NCBI RefSeq assembly: GCF_030654605.1
Contig: NZ_JAURXB010000188.1
Coordinates: 1-64,000, forward strand
Source: Bradyrhizobium sp.
Lineage (GTDB): Bacteria; Pseudomonadota; Alphaproteobacteria; Rhizobiales; Xanthobacteraceae
Direction: 5' to 3'
DNA length: 64,000 bases
Below the pieces are notes generated by a model that was given only the letters and a program-made list of their open reading frames with translations, was not told the origin of the DNA and ran no database searches. This document shows positions 42,700-51,511 of this stretch, piece by piece. Every line of letters begins with the position of its first letter. Position 1 is the first letter of the stretch. A program made the translations under genes and the position numbers.

Positions 42700-44766
42700 T
42701 TACACGAACCGGATCTGCTCCAGCGCCTCCAGCGGTGCCCGCGATCCGCCGCCTCCCAATCCCTCCTCGCTGCCGCCCAGCGGATCGACGCTGGCGAGCC
42801 TGCCGAAGCTGATGCCGCTGCGCGCCTCGATCGAGCGGATCGACACCTGGGTTGCGATCTTGAGCTGCGGCGAGGTGAACGCGCCGAACACGAATTCCTC
42901 CTCGGGCTGCAGCGTGGTTTCCTGGTTCATCTCGTACCCGGTAGCGCACAGCTTGCCGGTCTCGTCGTGGATGAAGGCGATGATCTTCCAGAACGCCAGC
43001 GGAATCCGCACGCCGTACATTTCGGGGTCCTGATGGTCGAAATACGGGCCGGTGAACACCGAGATCTGCATCTTGTCTTCCCGGGCGTGACCGAGCGCGT
43101 AATCCTCCAGCGCCAGCCAGATCGGCGCGTTGAAGGCCTGCATCTGCGGCGTCGCATTGGTGACGTGCATCGAGTCCTCGTTGCCGCGTTTGGCGGTTTC
43201 CTTGCGCTCGCCCCAGCCCGGATCTTCCCGCCGGGTCATGTGACCGCGGCTGAACTTCGGCGGGCTGCCGTAGCATTCGTCCTTGATCTGCTGCGCCTTG
43301 GGAATCCGTGGGTCCCATTTCCATCCGACCCGCGGGCTCTTCTTCGACAGATTGCCGTCGATGTTCACCGCGCTGAAGAAGCACATCCGGCGGCTGCGGC
43401 TCATCACTACCGAATAGTGTTCGTATTTGAGTTCGGTCTCGGATTTGCCGTCGATCTCGAAATCGAGCACGTCGTCCTCGGCGCGGTCGACCGAAGGCAG
43501 GTCGATCTTCATCTTGCCGTCGCCCAGAAACTCCGGCTGATATCCCTCGCGATCGCGATAGCTTTCGGCGACGGCTTCCTCGCCTCCCGCCATGCCACCG
43601 CCGGCGTCGATCAATGGCAAGGGCGCGGGCCGCGGACGCCGCGCCGCCGGCGCGGCCGGGTCTCCGAGCGACACCGTGACGGTCAGCGGGATCGTAAAGC
43701 TGGTGGCGCCGCCGGCACTTCGCGTAACCGCCGCGGCAGGCGCGGAGGCGACACGTGCCGCGGGACCCACGGCGGGGGCCGGCGTCGGCTTTCGCGCTTC
43801 GGAACGGGTTACGCGACCGCTGCGAACCTGGTCAAGCAGCCGCTTTACGATGTCGGCGGGTACCGCGTAGTTGGTGGCGAGGAAGCTGCCGCTGAAATGC
43901 AGACCGAGCGCCTTGCCGCTGTCGAGATCGACGACGGCCGAACCGGAATTGCCGCCGAGCGTAGTGCAATTGTGCAGCAGTAGCGTCGACTTGACCTCGG
44001 TAATGCCTCCCGGTGCAAGCCGCTTCTTATTGTACGTCCTGCCGAAAATATCTTCCATCAGGCTGGGTTCGGGAATCCGGCTGTCAAAGGCCGGGTAACC
44101 AATGGTAGCCACGTTCTGGGTGACCCCGATTTCAGTTGCGAGCGCGATCGGCTCAGCCAGTCGGTTGTCGCCGCTACTGACTTCGATCTCGAAAAACGAC
44201 ACGTCGGGGCCAGGCTCGTCCTCGATGTGCAACGGCCGGATCAGCTTGAAGATCAGCGTGCCCGAACCCTTGATCTCCTGAAGGAAATCAGCATTGGCGC
44301 TCATGGGGCCATCCAGGCCGACCTGGAACGTGTAGCCACCGCCTTTTCGGACGGCAAACTCGCGCGCCACATGACGATTGGTGACCATGATGTTGGGGGC
44401 GACGAGCCAGCCCGTGCCCACCCAATCGAGCCGCGCGCCCTGCAAATTGATGCGGCCGACGGCGCGTATGGCCTTGTCGAGAAATGGCTTGGCCTTCGTC
44501 AGGCGGTCCGTCCAGATGGCACTGTCAGCCTGGTCTGCGAATTTGAGGATCGTTTCGCTGTCGCGAATTTCGAGAACCGGACGCGTCGTCCTGAGGATGA
44601 TACTTTCCAGGGCGACGTCCGGGGCGGCTGCATCCGCTGACGCCGCCTCGAGCGTCGGCGTACTCCGCGCGACATCGACGCCCTCCTGGCCGAGCTTCGG
44701 ATCGAGTCCGCGGATGAATGCGTTATAGCTGCGCAGGCGTTCAAGCTTGGATTGGGAAGAGTTCAT
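42700..44766 (-). CDS. Trypsin-like protease fused to DNA/RNA non-specific endonuclease
   Basis: A 688-residue two-enzyme protein. The N-terminal peptidase (about 110-315) has His132 (TNRHVAREF), Asp188 (GPDVSFFEI) and Ser274 (GGNSGSAVV). A Pro/Ala-rich linker (about 325-395) leads to a ββα-metal endonuclease of the EndoG/Serratia type at about 440-640, with SRGHM carrying His509 (normally DRGH) and VTNATPQMQAFNAPIW with Asn546 as the metal ligand. No signal peptide is seen. The start at 44766 (MNSSQSKLERLRSYN) follows GAAGGGA; two upstream starts are possible. The layout suggests a nuclease held by, or released through, proteolysis. It is the first gene of the operon. Confidence 0.82.
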   Translation of the reverse strand: MNSSQSKLERLRSYNAFIRGLDPKLGQEGVDVARSTPTLEAASADAAAPDVALESIILRTTRPVLEIRDSETILKFADQADSAIWTDRLTKAKPFLDKAIRAVGRINLQGARLDWVGTGWLVAPNIMVTNRHVAREFAVRKGGGYTFQVGLDGPMSANADFLQEIKGSGTLIFKLIRPLHIEDEPGPDVSFFEIEVSSGDNRLAEPIALATEIGVTQNVATIGYPAFDSRIPEPSLMEDIFGRTYNKKRLAPGGITEVKSTLLLHNCTTLGGNSGSAVVDLDSGKALGLHFSGSFLATNYAVPADIVKRLLDQVRSGRVTRSEARKPTPAPAVGPAARVASAPAAAVTRSAGGATSFTIPLTVTVSLGDPAAPAARRPRPAPLPLIDAGGGMAGGEEAVAESYRDREGYQPEFLGDGKMKIDLPSVDRAEDDVLDFEIDGKSETELKYEHYSVVMSRSRRMCFFSAVNIDGNLSKKSPRVGWKWDPRIPKAQQIKDECYGSPPKFSRGHMTRREDPGWGERKETAKRGNEDSMHVTNATPQMQAFNAPIWLALEDYALGHAREDKMQISVFTGPYFDHQDPEMYGVRIPLAFWKIIAFIHDETGKLCATGYEMNQETTLQPEEEFVFGAFTSPQLKIATQVSIRSIEARSGISFGRLASVDPLGGSEEGLGGGGSRAPLEALEQIRFV

Positions 44767-45033
44767 CATCTGTCCCTTCAACTTCATCAAATTGAAATAA
44801 AAAATTCAGCCCGGGAGGGCGAAGAAATAAGGTAGGCATATCCTCTTGTGAATCATCTAAAGTTGCAAGCGTTTTTGCGCCGAGGCATTTGGCCGCGCCA
44901 TGACCGCTGGCACGCAGGCCTGTTGTTGGATGCGCAATGACTCGGCCGAAGGGGCGGCTTCCATGGACGGTCGCCGGGATCGAAAACCGGCCGACCTGCA
45001 GCCAACGGCGAAAGCTGGCTATGTGGTGTAGAC
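44767..45033. other. Promoter region of the protease-nuclease operon
   Basis: This gap is noticeably AT-richer near 44785-44860 than the surroundings, with TTTTTTATTTCAATTTGATG upstream of the operon's first gene. I see no clear -35/-10 pair and no repeat of the dispersed families. Confidence 0.4.
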
Positions 45034-45852
45034 CTACCGCCCCTTGAAATTCGCCACGCGGCGCTCGGCGGTCGCCTTGACGCCTTCCTTGAAATCCTCG
45101 GTGGCGCGGAGGCGACTTTGTTCGGCGAGTTCATGGTTGGTGGCGGCGAGCACGCGGTCGGCGAGGCCGGCGCGCATGGTGGCGCGGGTCGAGAGCAGGC
45201 CGAGCGGCGAACATTCGGCGATCTCCTGTGCGAGCCTCATCGCCTCGGCGCGGACCTGGTCCTGCGGCACGCACACATTGGCGAGGCCCATTTTCGTGGC
45301 TTCCTCGCCGGTGACGCGGCGGCTGGTGTAGAAAATCAGTTCGGCGTTGTTCTTGCCGACCAGTTCGGGAAGCGTCGTGGTCAGCCCGAAGCCGGGATGG
45401 AAGCCGAGTTTGGTGAAGTTGGCGGAGAAGCGGGCCTCGGGGCAGGTGACGCGGAAATCAGCTGACACCGCGAGGCCGAGGCCGCCGCCGATGGCGGCGC
45501 CCTGCACGGCGGCGACAACAGGCTTTTTGGCGCGGAAGATGCGCACCGCGTGGAGATAGAGACTGTTGATCGAGCCGAGGCTGTCGGCCGGATCGCCCTT
45601 CTTGGCAGCATTGGCCTCGGCCGCCTCCTGCGCCTGCCGCGCCGGATCGCTGAAATTGGCGCCGGCGCAGAACGCCTTGCCCTGGGCGGCGAGCACCGAG
45701 GCGCGGATCTCGATATCCCTGTCGAACTCCTCCAGCGCGTCGGCGATCTGGTTGATCAGCGAGATGTCGAAGAAGTTCAGCGGCGGCCGCCGGATTTCGA
45801 TCAGGCCGACGTGGCCGTGCTTCTCGACGCCGATATCTGTGAATTTGGTCAT
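45034..45852 (-). CDS. Enoyl-CoA hydratase/isomerase family protein
   Basis: A 272-residue crotonase-fold protein. VGLIEIRRPPLNFFDI, the oxyanion segment AAQGKAFCAGANFSD and VQGAAIGGGLGLAVSADFRV are all present, and the LARNFT-like third motif FSANFTKLGFHPGFG follows. It lies 28 bp downstream of an acyl-CoA dehydrogenase and is the last gene of a three-gene beta-oxidation-type unit. The acyl substrate is unknown. Confidence 0.9.
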   Translation of the reverse strand: MTKFTDIGVEKHGHVGLIEIRRPPLNFFDISLINQIADALEEFDRDIEIRASVLAAQGKAFCAGANFSDPARQAQEAAEANAAKKGDPADSLGSINSLYLHAVRIFRAKKPVVAAVQGAAIGGGLGLAVSADFRVTCPEARFSANFTKLGFHPGFGLTTTLPELVGKNNAELIFYTSRRVTGEEATKMGLANVCVPQDQVRAEAMRLAQEIAECSPLGLLSTRATMRAGLADRVLAATNHELAEQSRLRATEDFKEGVKATAERRVANFKGR

Positions 45853-45880
45853 GGATGGTCCTCGATTGGATTGAATTGGG

Positions 45881-47041
45881 TCAGCGCAGCCCGAGCCCGC
45901 GGGCGATGATGCCGCGCAGCACTTCGGTGGTGCCGCCCTGGATGGTCAGTTTCGGCGCGGTCTTGATCGCGAACGACAACTGGTTCTCCAGCGTCTCGCG
46001 GTTGGTGGCGTTCTCCTCGACGAAGGCGGCGAGATCGCGCACCCGGTGCGGCAATTGCTGCTCCCAGATGGTGCCGATGTCCTTGACGATGGAGGCTTCC
46101 ACCACAGGCTCCTTGCCGGCCTGCAGCATGCCCGCCACCGACACCGACATCCGGCGCATGGTATGCAACTGCGCGACGAGGCGTCCGATGCCCTCGGCGC
46201 TGCGGGTGTCCGGATTCGGTCCAACCGCGCGAACCAGTTCGGTCAGCACATAATAGGTTTCCAGGAACCGTTCCGGTCCGGAGCGCTCGTAGGCGAGTTC
46301 TGATGTCGCCTGCTTCCAGGCGCCGTCGATTTCACCCAGCATATGATCGTCGGGAACGAAGTAGTCGGTGAACACCACCTCGTTGAACTCGAACTGGCCG
46401 GTGATCTGGCCGATCGGGTTCACCTGGATGCCCGGCTGCTTCATCTTGACCAGGAATTGCGTGAGGCCGTGGCGACGGTTTTCTTTCGTCGGCGGCGAGG
46501 TACGAAAGATCGCGATCATGTAGTCGGCGATGTGCGCCGACGAGGTCCAGATCTTGGTGCCGTTGATCAGGAAGCCGCCGTCGGTTTTGGTCGCCTTGGT
46601 CTTGGCGGCGAACAGGTCGGAGCCGGAGTTCGGCTCGCTCATGCCGATGGCGAAGCAGACCTCGCCGCGGCAGATCCGCGGCAGGATGTCCATTTTGATA
46701 TGCTCGGGCGCGTATTTCAGAAGCACCGGGCCGCTCTGGCGGTCGGCGACGAAGAAGCGGCGCGTCGGTGCGTTGGCGACGCGCATTTCCTCGGTCACCA
46801 CATAGCGCTCCAGAAATGAGCGCTCGTGGCCGCCATATTTCTTCGGCCAGGTCATGCCGAGCCAGCCGCGCTCGCCGACCCTGCGGGAAAATTCCGGCGC
46901 GTCGGTATCCTCGCGGTTGGGCTGATGCGGGTCGAAAGTGCCGGCGGCGATTTCGTCGGCGAGAAACTGGCGTACTTCCTTGCGCAGCTGCTCGCATTCG
47001 GGCGGCAGGCGGATCGGATCGAAACGGAGGGCTGCGGTCAT
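45881..47041 (-). CDS. Acyl-CoA dehydrogenase
   Basis: A 386-residue flavin-dependent dehydrogenase. The N-terminal helical domain, CFAIGMSEPNSGSDLFAAKT in the middle domain, and LAYERSGPERFLET to TIQGGTTEVLRGIIARGLGL in the last domain, follow the family order. The Arg/Glu-rich flavin-binding RGIIARGLGLR end is intact. It introduces a double bond into an acyl-CoA. It pairs with the neighbouring, shorter acyl-CoA dehydrogenase 38 bp upstream; such pairs often form heterodimeric enzymes, as in sterol or bile-acid side-chain breakdown. Confidence 0.92.
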   Translation of the reverse strand: MTAALRFDPIRLPPECEQLRKEVRQFLADEIAAGTFDPHQPNREDTDAPEFSRRVGERGWLGMTWPKKYGGHERSFLERYVVTEEMRVANAPTRRFFVADRQSGPVLLKYAPEHIKMDILPRICRGEVCFAIGMSEPNSGSDLFAAKTKATKTDGGFLINGTKIWTSSAHIADYMIAIFRTSPPTKENRRHGLTQFLVKMKQPGIQVNPIGQITGQFEFNEVVFTDYFVPDDHMLGEIDGAWKQATSELAYERSGPERFLETYYVLTELVRAVGPNPDTRSAEGIGRLVAQLHTMRRMSVSVAGMLQAGKEPVVEASIVKDIGTIWEQQLPHRVRDLAAFVEENATNRETLENQLSFAIKTAPKLTIQGGTTEVLRGIIARGLGLR

Positions 47042-47078
47042 GGCTCAGGTCTTTCGTGCAGACGAATTTTATCGGGTA

Positions 47079-48143
47079 TCAGCGCGACGCTACCAGCGGC
47101 CACAGCTCGTCGGCGCCGCGGTCGGCGACCAGTTTGCCGAGTTCGACCGCCCAGTAGCTCTCGGAGCCGAAATCGTCACGCCAGGCCAGCGCGCGCAGGG
47201 AATAGCGGTGCAAAATGTGCTCGACCGTGAAGCCGATGGCGCCATGCACCTGATGGGCGATGGCGGCGCCCTTTTCGGCGGCTTCGGAACAGCGGATCTT
47301 GGCCGATGCGGCTTCCAGAAAGAACGCGTCGTCGAACGAGGTGCTGTTGGCGATGGCGTCCGCCGCTGAAGTCGCAGCCGCCAAGGCTGCTGCCGACTCG
47401 CCGGCGAGCTTGGCCAGATTGTGCTGCACCGCCTGGAATTTCGAGATCTTCTTCTCGAACGCGACGCGCTCGTTGGAATAGCGCACGCTGATGTCGAGCA
47501 TCGATTCCAGCGCGCCGGCGATCTGCAGGCTGCGCGCCACGCCGCCCATCAGCATCAGCGCGGTCTGGTCGAAACCCTTCGGCGTCGGCTTGATGGCGAT
47601 CGGCGTAACATTGGTCAATGTGACGGTGTCGCTGGCGTCGCCGCCGAGCCCGAGGCCCGCCTCGATCCTGACGGCGGCGGCATCGACCAACGCGACCGAC
47701 AAGCCATTGGCGCCGTCGGCAAGCACGGCGATATGCTTTGCGGCCTTGGCGAAAGGCACGCCGCGGGCGCGACCTGACAAGGTGCCGTCGGCGTTGAGCG
47801 TGATGCGATCCCGGGGGCTCGCGGGCGCCACCGTCATCTCGCCCTCGGGAGAGGCGATCTTCGCCTGCGCCAGCAGCCATCCCGCCAGCATGGTCTCGGC
47901 AAGCGGTACGGCAAGCGCAAAGCGCCCGGCCGAACTCAGCACACTAAAACCTTCGGCGAGGCTGGCGCCGGAGCCGCCCAAATCGTCAGGCACCCAGGAC
48001 AGCGGCAGGCCGGATTCGGTCAGCGCCTGCCACAGTGGCGCTTTCCAGCTGCCGTTCTTGTCGCTGTTGATGGTCTGGGCGTCGGCGAGATCCGCGAAAA
48101 TCTTCTCGGCGGTCTCGGCAACGATGTTCTCACTCTCCGCCAC
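47079..48143 (-). CDS. Acyl-CoA dehydrogenase (small, pair member)
   Basis: A 354-residue acyl-CoA dehydrogenase-like protein. PLSWVPDDLGGSGASLAEGF is the N-terminal motif, and GAIGFTVEHILHRYSLRALA with WRDDFGSE near the end is the family's C-terminal signature. The canonical catalytic Glu position is not obvious in the sequence, which suits a partner subunit. The start is a GTG at 48143 (VAESENIVAET) following GAGGAA; the longer frame to 48221 is rejected. It precedes the second dehydrogenase by 37 bp. Confidence 0.88.
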   Translation of the reverse strand: MAESENIVAETAEKIFADLADAQTINSDKNGSWKAPLWQALTESGLPLSWVPDDLGGSGASLAEGFSVLSSAGRFALAVPLAETMLAGWLLAQAKIASPEGEMTVAPASPRDRITLNADGTLSGRARGVPFAKAAKHIAVLADGANGLSVALVDAAAVRIEAGLGLGGDASDTVTLTNVTPIAIKPTPKGFDQTALMLMGGVARSLQIAGALESMLDISVRYSNERVAFEKKISKFQAVQHNLAKLAGESAAALAAATSAADAIANSTSFDDAFFLEAASAKIRCSEAAEKGAAIAHQVHGAIGFTVEHILHRYSLRALAWRDDFGSESYWAVELGKLVADRGADELWPLVASR

Positions 48144-48404
48144 AGCGTTTCCTCGTTTTGAATTGGCACCGTGCCCGGCAGTTCCGCCGGGCCCTGAGTG
48201 CGATCTTTTCTTGCACCGCATGATGAGAAAAAGCCACTGCTAAGACAAGCGCCTGCCGCAGGGCCGCCTGCGGGGCCGGCATGCAGCAATGGCTACCGGG
48301 CCCACGAATTCCGCCCAATGGAGTTTGGTGGATTTGCGGGTATTTGCCCGCGCGATATGGTAGATCGCGGCCCGGATCGGATAGTCAAGAAAAGGAAGTT
48401 TCGG

Positions 48405-49187
48405 ATGTCCAGGGATGTTTTGTGCGCAGTCGTCACCGGTTCGGCGTCCGGCCTGGGGGCCGCGACCGCGGCCATTCTGGCCAAGGGCGGTGCGCGCATC
48501 GTGGTCAACTATTCCTCCAGCGCCGGGGAAGCCGAGGCCACCGCCGATCTCTGTCGTGCCGCCGGCGCCGAAGTGGTGGTGGTGCAGGGCGACGTCTCGA
48601 AAGACGAGGACTGCAAGAAGATCGTCGCGGCCGCGGCCCCCTGGGGCCGGATCGACGCGCTGATCAACAATGCCGGAATTACCAAGCATGTCCCGCATGC
48701 CGATCTCGACGGATTGTCAGCGGAGGATTTTCAGCGGCTGTTCGGCGTCAACACCATCGGACCGTTCCAGATGGTCCGCGCCGCGCGCGGCCTGCTGGAG
48801 GCTGGCGCCAAGGCCTCGGGCCGGGCGTCATCCGTCGTCAACATCTCGTCGGTCGCCGGCATCAGCGGCGTCGGCTCGTCGATTGCCTATGCCGCGAGCA
48901 AGGGCGCGCTCAACACCATCACCTATTCGCTGGCGCGCGCGCTGGCGCCGCTGATCCGCGTCAACACGGTATGCCCCGGCTATATCGACACGCCCTGGTT
49001 CACCAAGGGCCGCGGCGAGGCCGGTGCCAAGGCGGTGCGTGACAGCGTGATCGCGCGGGTGCCGCTCAAGGTCGCCTCATCGGCGGAAGATATCGCCTCG
49101 CTGGTGTGTTTTCTGGCGACGCCGGCGTCGAGCAACATGACCGGCGAGATCGTGCGAATGGATGCGGGGCTGCATCTGATTACGTGA
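48405..49187 (+). CDS. SDR family oxidoreductase
   Basis: A 260-residue short-chain dehydrogenase. The nucleotide-binding segment is AVVTGSASGLGAATAAILA, the NAG-type strand is ALINNAGITKHVP, and the catalytic YxxxK is YAASKGALN with Ser from NISSVAGISGVG. The end includes CPGYIDTPWFTKG and a Thr-Gly-Glu-Ile motif near the C-terminus. It uses NAD(P)H. The ATG at 48405 follows AAAAGGAAG. It is divergent from the acyl-CoA dehydrogenase unit and may act in the same route as a 3-hydroxyacyl-CoA dehydrogenase. Confidence 0.92.
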   Translation: MSRDVLCAVVTGSASGLGAATAAILAKGGARIVVNYSSSAGEAEATADLCRAAGAEVVVVQGDVSKDEDCKKIVAAAAPWGRIDALINNAGITKHVPHADLDGLSAEDFQRLFGVNTIGPFQMVRAARGLLEAGAKASGRASSVVNISSVAGISGVGSSIAYAASKGALNTITYSLARALAPLIRVNTVCPGYIDTPWFTKGRGEAGAKAVRDSVIARVPLKVASSAEDIASLVCFLATPASSNMTGEIVRMDAGLHLIT

Positions 49188-49201
49188 GGATATCGAAAAG
49201 C

Positions 49202-49300
49202 AGGGTGGGCAAAGGCGGGCTTGCGCCGTGCCCACCATTCCCCGGCTTGTTCGATCGTAGATGGTGGGCACGGCGCGAAGAGCGCGCCTTTGCCCACCCT
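49202..49300. repeat. GGGTGGGCA palindromic repeat (copy 2)
   Basis: CAGGGTGGGCAAAGGCGGGC at the left and CGCCTTTGCCCACCCT at the right, as at 11433-11528. It lies between the SDR gene and the convergent YeaQ-like gene. Confidence 0.82.
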
Positions 49301-49313
49301 ACGGTACTACGCC

Positions 49314-49592
49314 CTACTTCGCGCCCGGATCCGAAATCACCCGGCTCGCCACCAGCCGGTTCCAGATGAACAGCACCACCACCGCGCCGATTGTCGCGGT
49401 GATGAAGCCGGCGCCCTGGTTCGGGCCGTAATGGCCGATGGCCTGGCCGATGAAGGTCGCCAGAAACGCGCCGGCGATGCCGAGCACGGTGGTCAGGATG
49501 AAGCCGCCCGGTGTGTTTGGGCCCGGCGACAGCCATCGCGCGATGAGGCCGGCGACAAAGCCGACCAGAATGATCCAGAGGATGCCGCTCAT
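49314..49592 (-). CDS. GlsB/YeaQ/YmgE family stress-response membrane protein
   Basis: A 92-residue integral membrane protein. Three hydrophobic segments are visible (GILWIILVGFVAGLIARWLS, GGFILTTVLGIAGAFLATFI, GAGFITATIGAVVVLFIW). The GxxxGxxAR-like starts and the Gly-rich turns are typical of YeaQ/YmgE. Such proteins are induced in stationary phase or stress. The next gene downstream of its start, YidB-like, is read in the same direction 46 bp upstream, so they may form a unit. Confidence 0.9.
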   Translation of the reverse strand: MSGILWIILVGFVAGLIARWLSPGPNTPGGFILTTVLGIAGAFLATFIGQAIGHYGPNQGAGFITATIGAVVVLFIWNRLVASRVISDPGAK

Positions 49593-49638
49593 TTGTGTCG
49601 TCCTTTTCCAGAATGCAGGCTGGCAGGCGAAGCCTGCG

Positions 49639-50214
49639 TCAGATCCATTTCGACAATTCGCTTTCGGTCGGCAGCCGTCCGTCCGGCGTCAACTGGTCGA
49701 TTACGCCGGGCAATTGCCGGCTCAGTCCATCAAGCAACTCGTCGCGAGATAAACCCGTTTGCGACGTCAGCGCATTGATCTGATCGACGCCCAGGGCCTT
49801 GCCGAGATCGCCGGGCGCAATCGACTTGTTCTCGCCCTTGCCGACCCATGAATCAGCCACCTCGCCCTGGCCATGCTGCTGGAATTGCTTGAGCAGGTCG
49901 CCGAGCCCGCCCGAGATCACGGTGCCGGCGGCAGCACCCCCGAGCAGGCCGCCGAGGCCGCCCTTCAGCAGGTCGCCGAGACCGCCGCCCATGCCGCCGC
50001 CGGGCAGCCCGGCATTGATGGTGTTGGGTGAGGGCGCCGGTGCGGGAGCAGTCTGCGGTTTGCCGCCGCCGCCGATGTGCTTGACCGCCTTGTAGGCCAG
50101 CAACGCCAGGATCGCCATGGTGATGGGCGACATGCCGCCCTTGTCCTGCGCGTTCGGATTGCTCGGGCCGCGCGGGCCGTTCTGCATGCCGTTGAGTACG
50201 TCGAGTAAACCCAT
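49639..50214 (-). CDS. YidB family (DUF937) protein
   Basis: A 191-residue protein starting MGLLDVLNGMQNGPRGPSN, which is the family's usual start. A hydrophobic segment (MSPITMAILALLAYKAVKHI) is followed by Gly-rich linker GGGMGGGLGDLLKGGLGGLL. The C-terminal DUF937 segment QQHGQGEVADSWVGKGENKS, DLGKALGVDQINALTSQTG and LSRDELLDGLSRQLPGVID is well conserved in this group. Function is unknown. The start at 50214 follows a GGAG-like site; the long N-terminal frame to 50475 is rejected. Confidence 0.88.
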   Translation of the reverse strand: MGLLDVLNGMQNGPRGPSNPNAQDKGGMSPITMAILALLAYKAVKHIGGGGKPQTAPAPAPSPNTINAGLPGGGMGGGLGDLLKGGLGGLLGGAAAGTVISGGLGDLLKQFQQHGQGEVADSWVGKGENKSIAPGDLGKALGVDQINALTSQTGLSRDELLDGLSRQLPGVIDQLTPDGRLPTESELSKWI

Positions 50215-50369
50215 TGTCGTCTCCTGCCGCGTACCAGCCCCGCGACAAACATAACGGCGCGCCATGACGGTTACAAGGCGCGGGGCCGGCGGCGGCGGCG
50301 CGTTCGCACGGCGTCGGGGCAGATACGAGACGCCCCGATGGGTTGAGATGATGATTGTTGCTGGGTAGC

Positions 50370-50430
50370 CCGGATTGCGCCATCGGGCGGCGCCTTGCGC
50401 CGACCGGCTGGCTCCATCCGGGCTACGCTC
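50370..50430. repeat. GGATTGCGCCATCGGGC repeat (copy 2)
   Basis: GGATTGCGCCATCGGGCGG, a short GC hairpin, and TGGCTCCATCCGGGCTACG. It matches 22950-23010. Confidence 0.8.
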
Positions 50431-50435
50431 GTTTC

Positions 50436-50557
50436 CGTCATTGCGAGCGAAGCAAAGCAATCCATCTTGCGGCAAGCAAGAAAGCCGGATTGCTTCGTCG
50501 CATCCGCCTTCGCCCGAAGGCGGGCTTTGGCGGACAGGAGTGCTCCTCGCAATGACC
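50436..50557. repeat. CGTCATTGCGAG palindromic repeat (copy 2)
   Basis: CGTCATTGCGAGCGAAGC at the left and CTCCTCGCAATGACC at the right, with AAGCAATCCATC and CCGGATTGCTTC. An internal CGCCTTCGCCCGAAGGCGGG palindrome is inserted. It is longer than the copy at 37285-37375. Together with 50370-50430 it fills most of the gap 50215-50586. Confidence 0.8.
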
Positions 50558-50586
50558 GCGGCGAGGTATGCGGCGTTCCGCGAATC

Positions 50587-51234
50587 TCAGCTCCGCTTCG
50601 GCTTGCTAGGCGACGGGTTGAACAGCCTCTTGATATCCTTGATGCCTTCGGAGAGTCGCGGCCACTCGCAGGAGAAGGAATCCCTGGCGCAATTGGTGGC
50701 CCTGGTCCGTGACCTCACCTCGCCAGACCTCGCCTCGCCGGACTTCACCTCGCCAGATCTGGGCTCGCTTGTGGCGGCGGCCTGTTGTTGTCGCGCCGGA
50801 TTCCCCCTGGGCACCGGGACCTTTTCAACTTCGCTTTTCAGCGAGACCTGCTGCACTTGCCGCTGTCGGGCCGTGAAGGCGGCGGCGATGGTGGAGCGCC
50901 GCTCCTGCTCCAGATAGGCAATATACTCTTCGTCGATTTTCTTCTGCTCTTCCGGCGTCGGGTTCGGTCCCGCGATGTCGAAATGCCGGTTCTGCATGAA
51001 ATCGAAATAGGTGTAGCCGCCGCCGGGCTTGCGCCGGCCTGCGAATTTCGAATGGCAGTCGCCGAGCCTGGATGTCTTTTCTTCCTTGGTCGATGCCTTC
51101 TCGGCGGTGTCGGCGCATGACTCGAAATCGGCCGGCTTGCTGCTCCACCACTGCGCCTGCGCGCACGGCGGCGTCAGCACGACGCCGGCAGCGAACGTTG
51201 CGATCAGCAAGGTGGATGTACGTGACGCCATCAC
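50587..51234 (-). CDS. Secreted hypothetical protein with tandem SGEVR/SGEAR repeat
   Basis: A 215-residue protein. A signal peptide is seen at about 1-29 (TLLIATFAAGVVLTPPCAQA). The middle has segments TYFDFMQNRHFDIAGPNPTP and EYIAYLEQERRSTIAAAF, predicted helical. Residues about 158-172 read GEVKSGEARSGEVR, encoded by a short 15-nt tandem repeat near 50718-50762. No family is recognised. The Lys/Arg/Ser-rich C-terminus is probably disordered. It appears to be a single gene facing the repeats at 50370-50557. Confidence 0.6.
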   Translation of the reverse strand: MMASRTSTLLIATFAAGVVLTPPCAQAQWWSSKPADFESCADTAEKASTKEEKTSRLGDCHSKFAGRRKPGGGYTYFDFMQNRHFDIAGPNPTPEEQKKIDEEYIAYLEQERRSTIAAAFTARQRQVQQVSLKSEVEKVPVPRGNPARQQQAAATSEPRSGEVKSGEARSGEVRSRTRATNCARDSFSCEWPRLSEGIKDIKRLFNPSPSKPKRS

Positions 51235-51511
51235 CGACGATTTTCCGAAATTTTCAAGACCAGGTTCCCGCGACGCAACCTACACCAATTGTCGCCATTA
51301 TCGGGACGCTTGTCACCCCGGAACTGGGCGTTTTTCCGGCACTCATTCTGACGTATTGGGTTCGCCGTGAAGGTCGATAATTCAGCATCGCACTGAAATT
51401 GCAGAGAATATGCCGATAGCGCTGGCAGGCAGCGATTGGCGCCCCCGGCTGTTGCCGAATATAGTCGCCGCTGGCCGATCTCGATTTCCACTTTCCTGCC
51501 GGAGACATCAG

